NCBI GenBank assembly: GCA_004377185.1
Contig: SOIM01000003.1
Span: 59,737 to 123,736, forward strand
Length of the DNA stretch: 64,000 bases
Origin: Methanomassiliicoccales archaeon
Lineage (GTDB): Archaea; Thermoplasmatota; Thermoplasmata; RBG-16-68-12; SOIM01
Reading direction: 5' to 3'
A program made the translations under genes and the position numbers. This document shows positions 55,543-62,676 of this stretch, piece by piece. The notes under the pieces are model-generated. The model had not been told where the DNA came from. It saw only the letters and a list, made by a program, of their open reading frames with translations, and did no database searches. Within the stretch, counting starts at the first letter, position 1; each line of letters begins with the position of its first letter.

Positions 55543-57128
55543 CAATGGCTTGCGGAAAAGGTTTGGCTGTGCATACCGTCAAGAGATGGATAACCGAGTT
55601 CGTGAGAGAGAACCCTGATGTAGATGTGGATGCGTTGAGAGATGCGTTTGCCGATTTGGATCTGGGAAGCTATGAAACGCCTACCGATGCCATAGAAGAT
55701 GTGAAGGAGCGAGCACCCGACTTCTACGGGTGGTTCAAGAGGCGGGACATCAAAGACGAGACAGCCGAGCTTGAGCGGGGTCAAGAGGAATATGAGCATG
55801 GGAAGGTCGAGGAACTGATGGAGACGCATCACGAGGTAGATGAGAAGGATCGGTCTTTCGATACCGTGGTTGAACTATGTCGGAAGAATCCAGACTACTA
55901 CAGCTTTCTGTGGCAGATACTCGACATCGAGGACAAGGTGAGAGTGGATGGCGATGGTTTCTGGAAAGACGGTGATGGATTCGGGAAGAAGGTGTACGGT
56001 TGGCAGTTGGATGACATTGAGGGAATGACCGGGGGTCATTTGAGCCATCTTTGTCAGAAGGGGGTCGTTCACAAGCGGGAGAAGGTTTCAAGCAACAAGA
56101 ACAAGTATTATCTGCTGACGGATGCGGAAATCACGAGGAAGGCGTTGACGAGGATAGGCGAGATAAAGGAGAACGAGCAGTCCTTCGAACTGCTCTCAAA
56201 GGCGAGGGGTTTCCTTAGTAATATGGAGGTAACGGATGAGGACATTGAGAGGTTCGAGGAGATACTCGAGGAGAATGACGGTCTTGAGTATTGGTTCGAT
56301 GCGGTAGCTCCCAAGATCGTGGGCATGAAGCTACATAAGAAGGGCATCCTGATGGCTTTGGCATCGACTGAGGATAAGTATGAGGACAAGAACAGGGTCC
56401 ACGTATTGCTTGTCGGAGAGCCTGAGACGGGCAAATCGAAGTTGGCGTGGACTGTCGTTTCTCTTGGTGGTGGTTGGACAAGCGGGACAAGGGCTTCGAA
56501 GGTGGGTCTGACGTTCGATGCTTCGCAGGGAGAGCTTACTCTCGGGGCGTTGTGCGTGAACCATAAGGGTTGTTGTGGCGTCAATGAGCTGGACAAGTTC
56601 AGCGGAGAGGACATGGCTGGATTGCTTGACAGCATGGAAGAAGGCGTCATTCCCGTAGCTGTGGGCAAGTTCATCGGACACATGCTTCCAGCCGAGACCA
56701 TCGTGATTGCGAGTGCCAATGACATCTTCAGGATCAAACCCGAAGTGGTGAGCAGGTTCGACTTCGTAATCAAGACTGACCTACTCACAAGAAGCCATGC
56801 CAAGACTATGGCGAGGGACATGATTGAGAACTGGGATTTGCCCAAGGCGAAACAGACTGAGGATCTGGGGAAATTCCTCAAGTGGGTTAGAGAGTTCGAT
56901 CCGCAGATACCTCAATCTGTGAGGGATAAGGGGAAACAACTTCTGGAAACGTACATCGAGTATGCGGGCGAGGTCCGACCAAGACGGTTGCAGAGCATCA
57001 TCAGGGTTGCCAAGTCGTTGGCGAGGTTGAATCGCAGAGACGTTGCGATGGCTGACATGGAAAGGTCATTGAAACTGATCAATCAAGCCAATGAGATGAG
57101 GGATGAGTTGTTGAGGAAGGAGAGGTGA
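55539..57128 (+). CDS. Divergent MCM-like AAA+ helicase/replication ATPase
   Basis: A 529-residue protein. The AAA+ core has Walker A GEPETGKS at residues 293-300 (MCM: GDPGTAKS), Walker B GCCGVNELDKF at about 345-355 (MCM: CCIDEFDKM; here Asn replaces the first Asp but Glu is kept), sensor I in IASAND near 390, and the arginine finger in SRFDF near 406. The C-terminal end has an MCM-like winged-helix lid. The N-terminal 290 residues lack the MCM OB-fold/zinc domain and instead look like helical and winged-helix regions. GGAGGAGG precedes the ATG. Similar MCM-like proteins are encoded by archaeal plasmids and viruses, so this is probably the element's replication protein. Confidence 0.75.
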   Translation: MTMACGKGLAVHTVKRWITEFVRENPDVDVDALRDAFADLDLGSYETPTDAIEDVKERAPDFYGWFKRRDIKDETAELERGQEEYEHGKVEELMETHHEVDEKDRSFDTVVELCRKNPDYYSFLWQILDIEDKVRVDGDGFWKDGDGFGKKVYGWQLDDIEGMTGGHLSHLCQKGVVHKREKVSSNKNKYYLLTDAEITRKALTRIGEIKENEQSFELLSKARGFLSNMEVTDEDIERFEEILEENDGLEYWFDAVAPKIVGMKLHKKGILMALASTEDKYEDKNRVHVLLVGEPETGKSKLAWTVVSLGGGWTSGTRASKVGLTFDASQGELTLGALCVNHKGCCGVNELDKFSGEDMAGLLDSMEEGVIPVAVGKFIGHMLPAETIVIASANDIFRIKPEVVSRFDFVIKTDLLTRSHAKTMARDMIENWDLPKAKQTEDLGKFLKWVREFDPQIPQSVRDKGKQLLETYIEYAGEVRPRRLQSIIRVAKSLARLNRRDVAMADMERSLKLINQANEMRDELLRKER

Positions 57129-57129
57129 G

Positions 57130-57467
57130 CCGTCACATCAATTCATTGAAGATACAGTGATAGTGATAGGCGCTGTTGATGGTCTTGTGCCAATGTTGCC
57201 TCGAAATGCCTCCCAAGAAGAAACCAATCGTGCGGTCTCTGAACGAACAACGCAGACTCATGTATGTCGCTATTACGAGAGCAAAGCTCAGGCTGATAGT
57301 CTCCACATGGAATCAAGCAAGTCAAGCAGATGCTGCTCATGCGTGCTGCAATTCTTGGTTGGGCCGGCCGCGGGACTGTGCGAGTCAAACCGAGTCGGTT
57401 TCTCAGAGAACTTGCCCCAACACCAATGCGCCTAGTCCCTGGACGAGATTTCGTCGACACTCTGTAG
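57130..57467 (+). pseudogene. Decayed UvrD/PcrA/Rep-type helicase C-terminus
   Basis: Three reading frames together give a recognisable C-terminal end of superfamily I DNA helicase. Frame one (about 57157-57240) gives IVIGAVDGLVPMLPR. A shifted frame (about 57240-57310) gives EQRRLMYVAITRAKLRLIVST, the motif VI region. A third (about 57375-57467) gives VKPSRFLRELAPTPMRLV ending at a TAG. At least two frameshifts and loss of the upstream two-thirds make it a pseudogene. It abuts the MCM-like gene, so the junction may mark the end of the inserted element. Confidence 0.7.
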
Positions 57468-57591
57468 CATCGCTTCACCAGGTTTCAAGATATCTGTGGG
57501 AACGTTGCTTCCCAGCATCATTCCGCATAGAAATGCTATCAGGAATGATGGCAATCGTAAGTGGTTCAAACTTCTGGATTTTTGCAGAATC

Positions 57592-57735
57592 CTATCCCTT
57601 TTTCAGTATTATCTCGTCTCCCTTCTTGTAAAACAAAACGATGTCACCCTCTCCTGCGTCTATTTCGTCCCGTACCGCTTTTATGAGTTGCATTCTGTAA
57701 TTGTTCGTAACCTTGCTGCTACCCAGAAGTTCCAT
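57592..57735 (-). CDS. AbrB/SpoVT-like mini-protein
   Basis: A 47-residue minus-strand frame: MELLGSSKVTNNYRMQL, IKAVRDEIDAGEGDIVLFY, KKGDEIILKKG. The SSKVTNNYR...V...D...GD.V.FY...D.I.L.K pattern is that of swapped-hairpin AbrB-type DNA-binding domains, common in antitoxins and archaeal regulators. GGTGA lies 6 bases before the ATG, and a TATA-like CTATATAG on the minus strand lies at about 57786-57795. No toxin gene is beside it. It may be an orphan antitoxin or element regulator. Confidence 0.6.
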   Translation of the reverse strand: MELLGSSKVTNNYRMQLIKAVRDEIDAGEGDIVLFYKKGDEIILKKG

Positions 57736-57785
57736 TCATTCACCGAAATAGGTGATTGGGTCGATAGTTAGAAATACATACTCGA

Positions 57786-57795
57786 CTATATAGGT
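57786..57795 (-). promoter_or_regulatory. TATA element (near palindromic)
   Basis: ACCTATATAG on the minus strand could start transcription near 57763 for the AbrB-like gene. Read on the plus strand it could equally serve the gene at 57916, so the direction is uncertain. Confidence 0.35.
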
Positions 57796-57915
57796 GATAA
57801 CGACACTTGTGTCTATAGATGATGAACAGTAATAGACATGAAATGCCGATTCAAAGGAGAATAGGAGAGAAAAGCTTGGAGCGAGTATTGATACACATTT
57901 CAAAGAGGTGGTGGA

Positions 57916-58815
57916 ATGAGAAAAGCACTCCTGTTTGTAGCCATCATGGGCACATTGCTCTTGCCTACAACGGCTATTGGTGACACCGAACCGAATGACG
58001 ACTTCGACACGGCGGAGCAGATAGTTGCAGGGTCATACGATGGCGAGCTTGACTGTGGGTGGTTCAGTTGCGATGATTACGACTATTACAGAATTACCCT
58101 AGTAGCAGGGCAGGTCATCTATGTCAACGTGACTTCTACGCCTGAGACCAGTGTGACATTGTATAATGAACAGAGGGAAACGAAAGGATACTCAGGGGCA
58201 GAGACTTCACACGAAGTCTTTCGGGTGACGAGCAGTTCTGCACCAGCAAGCTTCACCTATTACATTGAGATCCACCGGTTAGATGGCGAAGGCCCGTATA
58301 CAATGGAGGTTTCCATAGTTTCCCAGAATGACGCAAACAGTGGGGGAGATGCAGGGGACAGATTCGATACTGCAACTTTCGTCGCTGATGGAATACGCTA
58401 TTCTGGTTATGCAAATAGTCTTCATTACGATACGGATTACTATGCCATAAGAATACAGCAGGAATCCCAAGTAACTATCGACCTGTGGAGTAACGATGAA
58501 GAATCAGCCCACGCCTCAATAGATGATGAAGAAAGACACTCTCTATCGGCTCTTGTTGTTGAATACGGTGCTCACGACAATGTCACTTTCGAAGTATCAG
58601 AACCCCAAACAGTCTATTTGCATATATCGACTATTGGCACATACCATTTTCAGATAACACTCAATCCGATCGATTCAACTGACGGGCCGTTTGACGATGG
58701 TTCTGGTTCTGATGTTCTGTCTCAACTGTGGTCCTGGTTGCCCTACATAATAGTGCTTCTAATTCTGGTGTTCGTCGTGATTGCGATTATAGCTGTGGTC
58801 AAGAGGAAAGTCTGA
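57916..58815 (+). CDS. Secreted membrane-anchored protein with two PPC-like domains
   Basis: A 299-residue protein. Signal peptide KALLFVAIMGTLLLPTTAIG; then TEPNDDFDTAEQIVAG opens a pre-peptidase C-terminal-like (PPC) beta domain with DYDYYRITLVAGQVIYVNV. A second PPC-like domain starts GDAGDRFDTATFV near residue 143 with DYYAIRIQQESQVTIDL. The C-terminus has a membrane helix LPYIIVLLILVFVVIAIIAVV with KRK after it. PPC domains are usually appended to secreted proteases, but no protease is attached here. It is likely a surface protein, alone in its transcript. GGTGGTGG precedes the ATG. Confidence 0.75.
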   Translation: MRKALLFVAIMGTLLLPTTAIGDTEPNDDFDTAEQIVAGSYDGELDCGWFSCDDYDYYRITLVAGQVIYVNVTSTPETSVTLYNEQRETKGYSGAETSHEVFRVTSSSAPASFTYYIEIHRLDGEGPYTMEVSIVSQNDANSGGDAGDRFDTATFVADGIRYSGYANSLHYDTDYYAIRIQQESQVTIDLWSNDEESAHASIDDEERHSLSALVVEYGAHDNVTFEVSEPQTVYLHISTIGTYHFQITLNPIDSTDGPFDDGSGSDVLSQLWSWLPYIIVLLILVFVVIAIIAVVKRKV

Positions 58816-59031
58816 AAGTCTGACAAGATTGTGAGAATCAAATGAGGCAGATTGACCTCTTCCGTTCCCGTGGTTGTCTGAACGACAGCCCATACCCACC
58901 TAGCGGTATCCTCTCCTAGCTAGAATCTAATTGTAGGGAGCTGAAGACACTCAGAAAGTTTAGAGATTCCTACATGATGAAGACGGAGATAGTCTGGACA
59001 GTTGCGTCGAAAATTGCAACGACAGAACCGC

Positions 59032-59331
59032 TTATAAAGCCCTCTTGCGTTCTCTTTCCAAACTAGGATGGAGTCGAACATCTACGATTTCAAGTATCCC
59101 TGGGTCATACTTCCCGTCAGCCATATTGCGAAAACTATCAGCGGTGTTCTTGTCAGCAAAAACGAGAAGACGTCTCTCTACCAAGACACTCCTTTCTACG
59201 CTCTTGATTTGCAGGAGAAAGTAGGCATCTTTCCAAAGCTTGTTAAGCAATGTTCCTTTGACACTGCGTGAGCCTGCGTGATTGCTGCGATAATCTTGTT
59301 GTCCTTCTCGGAGCAAGGCGAAAGGTGTCAA
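59032..59331 (-). CDS. Small unknown protein following the winged-helix gene
   Basis: A 99-residue frame, starting at a TTG that overlaps the previous stop by 4 bases. It reads LLLQIKSVERSVLVERR and VFADKNTADSFRNMADG, which is protein-like. A competing plus-strand frame (59068-59271) starts 38 bases after a good TATA box (GCTTATAAAG at 59029-59038), so which strand is coding is uncertain. No family is recognised. Confidence 0.4.
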   Translation of the reverse strand: MTPFALLREGQQDYRSNHAGSRSVKGTLLNKLWKDAYFLLQIKSVERSVLVERRLLVFADKNTADSFRNMADGKYDPGILEIVDVRLHPSLERERKRAL

Positions 59332-59672
59332 TCCTTTCGCCGGGTTGCAACGTATAGATGCAGTCCACCGTAACGAGGAGAATCATCAGTTTTCACAAGG
59401 AGACCCAATCTCTGGAGTCTCTTCGCCCTTTCCAAACACTCGACAAAGGAGATATCCATTTTCTCAGATATGCTTAGTAGGGTGATTGGACAATCTCTTG
59501 CAAGAGAGAGGATTTCCGAATCTTTGTCATCGAGTGTGGAGAAAGAGTAACCTCTCTGGCTGTCGGGGAATGGGCTATCTTGACGTACGGAGGATGAGCC
59601 TCCCTCTCTTCCTCCACTTTTCCGCATGACTTCTCGCATCTCCACTAGGGCGAGATTTCCAGCGGACATCAT
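59328..59672 (-). CDS. Small winged-helix regulator
   Basis: A 114-residue protein. After a disordered, glycine- and serine-rich N-terminus (GGREGGSSSV), the core DKDSEILSLARDCPITLLSISEKMDISFVECLERAKRLQRLGLL (read in parts) is an ArsR-like winged helix with the recognition helix FVECLERAKRLQ, and VKTDDSPRYGGLHLYV the wing. The N-terminal part is variable; ATG codons at 59672, 59669 or 59636 could start it. It resembles the regulator at 542-922 in helix order. It may control the adjacent gene. Confidence 0.6.
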   Translation of the reverse strand: MMSAGNLALVEMREVMRKSGGREGGSSSVRQDSPFPDSQRGYSFSTLDDKDSEILSLARDCPITLLSISEKMDISFVECLERAKRLQRLGLLVKTDDSPRYGGLHLYVATRRKD

Positions 59673-59788
59673 ACCTTAAGATTTTTGAATACATTATCGC
59701 GTGTGATAACTGCTCGATGTCCGAGTTCGTGTCCCTTTCCTTTTTCCTATATAAAGACAGTACCCCAAAAACCCCTCAAATCAACCTG

Positions 59789-59823
59789 AAATGTCCGACT
59801 TTGCTATACCAACTCGGACATTT
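59789..59823 (+). repeat. Hairpin repeat H1
   Basis: AAATGTCCGA and TCGGACATTT, 10-base perfect arms, 15-base loop. Related to repeats at 60519-60549 and 63578-63612. Confidence 0.7.
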
Positions 59824-59958
59824 GCTCTTCTCAAGGGTTCAAATTTTGGCGGATCAGAACTCCCTCTCTAGCCATAACTGAAGACCATACTTGGGTTGAT
59901 CTTCAAGGGTCCTATTCGACCTTCCAACACTGTTAGTTCTAACTGTTACTGAAAACAT

Positions 59959-59972
59959 TAACTGTACAGTTA
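59959..59972 (+). promoter_or_regulatory. 14-bp palindrome upstream of rnhA
   Basis: TAACTGTACAGTTA is a perfect palindrome, with TAACTGTTA nearby at 59939-59947. It lies about 70 bases before the RNase HI start codon; a dimeric regulator site is likely, though not proved. Confidence 0.4.
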
Positions 59973-60042
59973 CCTTGACTGAATGCTTGCTATGGAAAAG
60001 GTTATTTGGATAGGGCACCTAGTGTTGGTGGCTGACAAGAAC

Positions 60043-60468
60043 ATGCCGAAAAGAATTGCCAAAATCTTCGTAATCACTGACGGTGCATCGAGAGGAAATC
60101 CAGGTCCAGCCGCGATAGGTTTTGGAATCTACAGCGAGGCCTGGAATCCGTTGGAGGAAAAGACAGAATATGTCGGAAACGCAACGAACAACGAAGCAGA
60201 ATACAAGGCCATTATAGAAGCCCTTGACTGTGCTTCGGGACACTGTAGAGAGGAAGTTGAACACTACACGGATAGCGAACTCGTCGTGAAGCAGCTGAAC
60301 GGGGAATACAGGGTCAGAGCTAAGAACCTAAAACCCTTGATTGAGCAGATATTCACGAAAAGGCAATACTTCAAGTCGATATCCCACAAGCATTTGCCGA
60401 GGTCTCATCAAAGAATCCAGAGAATAGATGACTTAGTGAATCAAGAGTTAGATCTTTTGGGATACTAA
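60043..60468 (+). CDS. rnhA: Ribonuclease HI-like
   Basis: A 141-residue protein (from ATG at 60043). FVITDGASRGNPGPAAIG near residue 9 supplies the first catalytic Asp, ATNNEAEYKAIIEAL near 44 the Glu, and HYTDSELVVKQLNGEYRVR near 71 the second Asp, followed by the K-N handle and HLPRSHQRIQRIDDLVN near 120 with the His/Asp region. It cleaves RNA in RNA-DNA hybrids. Archaeal homologues of this length are common. The frame is open upstream to 59983, but the conserved start is at MPKRIAKIFV. No operon partner. Confidence 0.9.
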   Translation: MPKRIAKIFVITDGASRGNPGPAAIGFGIYSEAWNPLEEKTEYVGNATNNEAEYKAIIEALDCASGHCREEVEHYTDSELVVKQLNGEYRVRAKNLKPLIEQIFTKRQYFKSISHKHLPRSHQRIQRIDDLVNQELDLLGY

Positions 60469-60518
60469 ACTTTTCACCCCCTTCCTCATCATCATGGGTG
60501 CGGTCTTTGCACCAATTC

Positions 60519-60549
60519 AATGTCGTACTTCTCATTGAACTCCGACATT
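60519..60549 (+). repeat. Hairpin repeat H2
   Basis: AATGTCG and CGACATT, 7-base perfect arms, 17-base loop. Outer sequence TGAACTCCGACATTTCTT is shared with H3. Confidence 0.65.
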
Positions 60550-60709
60550 TCTTTTATCATGCGCTGAGACGGCAATAGATGAAGCACCAGATGGACCTAT
60601 GAATGTAAACAGATTGGGCAATCTGGCATTTCAAGCGGGCATGGGAGTATGCGCAATTGGCCATAAAATTCACAAATAAGTAATATCACACGTCGAGTCA
60701 ACTTTGCGG

Positions 60710-61080
60710 AAAGGCTATGGGAAACAGTGAGTTAAGGGAGCGAAGTTTGGTGCAGAGGGACTATAGGGTAGATAATAGGAAGCGAACGCCTGTTTGGGTG
60801 GCAACCCCAGCAGTCGCGACAGTTGCCAGTAAGTCTCGAAACTGTAGGGGCGTGGAATTCGCCGAAAACCGCCCGAGCAGAGGGTTGGCCAAAGGCCAAG
60901 GACCAGTATAGGGGCGGAATGGGTTTGGGTAGGAGGCCTCGGCCCTGACGAACGGAGCGAGGAGGGGTTGGCAAAGAGGTTGTAAGCGGGAACTTCAATA
61001 ATCTTAATAGTCCGAGCCAAGGCTGGGGCTTTAGGGGCTACCGACCGAAAGTAAAGGATATGTGCCCGTTTGGTATACAC
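60710..61080 (+). ncRNA. Candidate structured non-coding RNA
   Basis: About 370 purine- and G-rich bases with no credible protein. They contain several local stems: GGGTGGCAACCC, ACAGTT/AACTGT (near 60820-60845), TTGGCCAAAGGCCAA (60885-60900), and CCTC...GAGG around 60943-60965. The composition differs from neighbours (strong G over C on the plus strand). It does not match the conserved cores of RNase P or SRP RNA as I know them. Long frames on either strand here look like those produced by RNA genes. Strand is inferred from purine bias. Function unknown. Confidence 0.4.
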
Positions 61081-61139
61081 AATGCAATGTGTTGCTTCGC
61101 GGTCAATGAGACATTCTTTGGAATATGGAGGTTATCACT

Positions 61140-61637
61140 ATGGAAGGAGAAATGGAATATGATATGGATGTAGAACTTCCCCAAGACATATCTGATGATT
61201 TCTTTGAAAAATTCAAACTCTTTTTGGATGAAGATCTGAATCAGATAAAATCATATTTTTCCGAATTGCTGTCTTTCAAGAGAGCCACGTTTAGTTTGGA
61301 GATTGCGGCCCCAATCAAGGTGATATCTGAAATTGAGAAGTATCTTGTTGAACATCAGTATTCGACTTATAACCAGGTAGATTTCGTGGAGAGAGGAGAT
61401 GAGAACATAGACTATTTTCCTCAAGAAATGTTTGATGTGTATCCCAATGAAATCATGGGTGCAACTCTGCTCTATGTTTCATATCGAGAAGAATTCATTC
61501 ATCTAGCGGAACTTGTTGAGAATGTTCCATTATCATGTGATATTCATGATGGTTGCGATCCAAGGGGTGCATTGAGAGGCCTTCTATATGGGTATAACAT
61601 CAAGAATATTATTGGTTTTATTGAGCAGACAAGATGA
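61140..61637 (+). CDS. Acidic protein of unknown function, low GC
   Basis: A 165-residue acidic protein: MEGEMEYDMDVELPQD, FFEKFKLFLDEDLNQIKSYF, NEIMGATLLYVSYREEF and CDIHDGCDPRGALRGLLYG. GGAGG lies 8-9 bases before this ATG. The gene is noticeably more AT-rich than its neighbours, which suggests recent transfer. It could be a phage- or defence-related protein, but no family is recognised. Confidence 0.5.
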   Translation: MEGEMEYDMDVELPQDISDDFFEKFKLFLDEDLNQIKSYFSELLSFKRATFSLEIAAPIKVISEIEKYLVEHQYSTYNQVDFVERGDENIDYFPQEMFDVYPNEIMGATLLYVSYREEFIHLAELVENVPLSCDIHDGCDPRGALRGLLYGYNIKNIIGFIEQTR

Positions 61638-61662
61638 TAATAGAAGAATGCCATTTCCATTC

Positions 61663-62295
61663 TCATTTGCTTCCACGAAATCTCCTGTCATAATCTCGAA
61701 CGCAGTCAACAAGTTCGGAAACCAGTAACTCACCGAAGGTCATAGAAGACAAGCGTCTGGGGGAACGTCCTTTCTTCATTTGATGGAGTTGCTCGTTCTT
61801 GTTCAAATCATGCAGCAAGCGAACTTCCTTCCCCAAATCTGTCCAACGCACAAACACACTTTGAAGTAGAGTTTCCTGAGGAGTTCGATCACACTGGAGG
61901 GTGTTATACTTGAGAAGACTGTGAACGCTCCGATCTCTGAAATCCTTTACAATGTCTAATACATGGCTTTCAGGATGGTCCCTGTGGCACCTGAGAAGAT
62001 GATCGGGACACTTCTTCTTGACCTCTCGAGTGCCATCATGACCATTGTGGACACCACGATTGTACTTTTCATAGAACATCCACAGTAAGATATTTTCAGC
62101 CACTGCAACGAATCTCAGGGCGTCAAAGGCGAGAGAGTTAATATCCTTCGCTGGCAGATCCTTCCGTTTCTTCTCCACTTCCAAGCTCAGTTGTTTGGCG
62201 AAGTCTGATTGATGCTCTTGAATATACTGGACAATCCAAATGAGATACCTGACACGACTCATGTCACGCTCGAATTCCTTGAGATGCTTTGACAT
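61663..62295 (-). CDS. Helical protein with HEPN-like RxxxxH motif
   Basis: A 210-residue protein. Helices AFDALRFVAVAENILLWMFYE and SHVLDIVKDFRDRSVHSLLKYN (R-D-R-S-V-H, consistent with R-x4-H) suggest a HEPN-type domain. It has several His/Cys residues in CPDHLLRCHRDHPESH near 96-111, which might bind metal. It follows the 62318-62545 frame on the same strand. A defence or toxin role is inference from this motif and from the accessory context. Confidence 0.5.
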   Translation of the reverse strand: MSKHLKEFERDMSRVRYLIWIVQYIQEHQSDFAKQLSLEVEKKRKDLPAKDINSLAFDALRFVAVAENILLWMFYEKYNRGVHNGHDGTREVKKKCPDHLLRCHRDHPESHVLDIVKDFRDRSVHSLLKYNTLQCDRTPQETLLQSVFVRWTDLGKEVRLLHDLNKNEQLHQMKKGRSPRRLSSMTFGELLVSELVDCVRDYDRRFRGSK

Positions 62296-62317
62296 ATTGA
62301 ACCCAATCAGAAATCTT

Positions 62318-62545
62318 CTACTTGTTTGAATAGGTTTTGACTCTCATTCTCAATGAATCGGAAGTCTTCGATAACAAGGCTCGGGATGAGAACACATCTC
62401 TCATGGGGCATGTCCGCATGTAGGATCGCCTGTACGTGGTTTTGGGTGCAATTCCTTCAAAAATGTCTACAATCATATTGAACAAAGGCATTTTTTTGTT
62501 GCACCTTTCCATGAGAAGCATCAGACATTCTTCTCTTGCCTTCAT
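62318..62545 (-). CDS. Possible 75-residue protein
   Basis: The frame MKAREECLMLLMERCNKKMP continues in basic sequence and ends at 62318. AAGGG lies at the start codon. It precedes the 61663-62295 gene on the same strand. No motif is recognised; it may be a remnant. Confidence 0.3.
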   Translation of the reverse strand: MKAREECLMLLMERCNKKMPLFNMIVDIFEGIAPKTTYRRSYMRTCPMRDVFSSRALLSKTSDSLRMRVKTYSNK

Positions 62546-62676
62546 CCCTTAGACTTCACACTCCTCCGCTGAAACTTGACCCTCTGCTCGGAGCGAGCTG
62601 AGAGACGTAGATATGAGCGAAAAGGGGCTAGCCCTAGGGCCTTCTCGTAAAGGGGATCCAACGGAAATTCTGACTC

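Larger units (their letters stand above)
59673..60042. other. Intergenic region with promoters, hairpin and palindrome
   Basis: The 370 bases hold no gene. There is a plus-strand TATA box CCTATATAAAG at about 59747-59757, an inverted repeat AAATGTCCGA/TCGGACATTT (59789-59798, 59814-59823), and a perfect 14-base palindrome TAACTGTACAGTTA (59959-59972). It ends at the RNase HI start. Confidence 0.55.

Noticed and set aside
57496..57771. 91-codon plus-strand frame
   Set aside because: It lies opposite the AbrB-like gene, whose protein pattern and start signals are much better.
59068..59271. 67-codon plus-strand frame behind a good TATA box
   Set aside because: Overlaps the minus-strand frame that is coupled to the winged-helix gene; the TATA box keeps it possible but unproven.
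60715..61080. 121-codon minus-strand frame and 64-codon plus-strand frame
   Set aside because: Proline/arginine-rich sequence without motifs over a stem-rich region; more consistent with an RNA gene or non-coding DNA.
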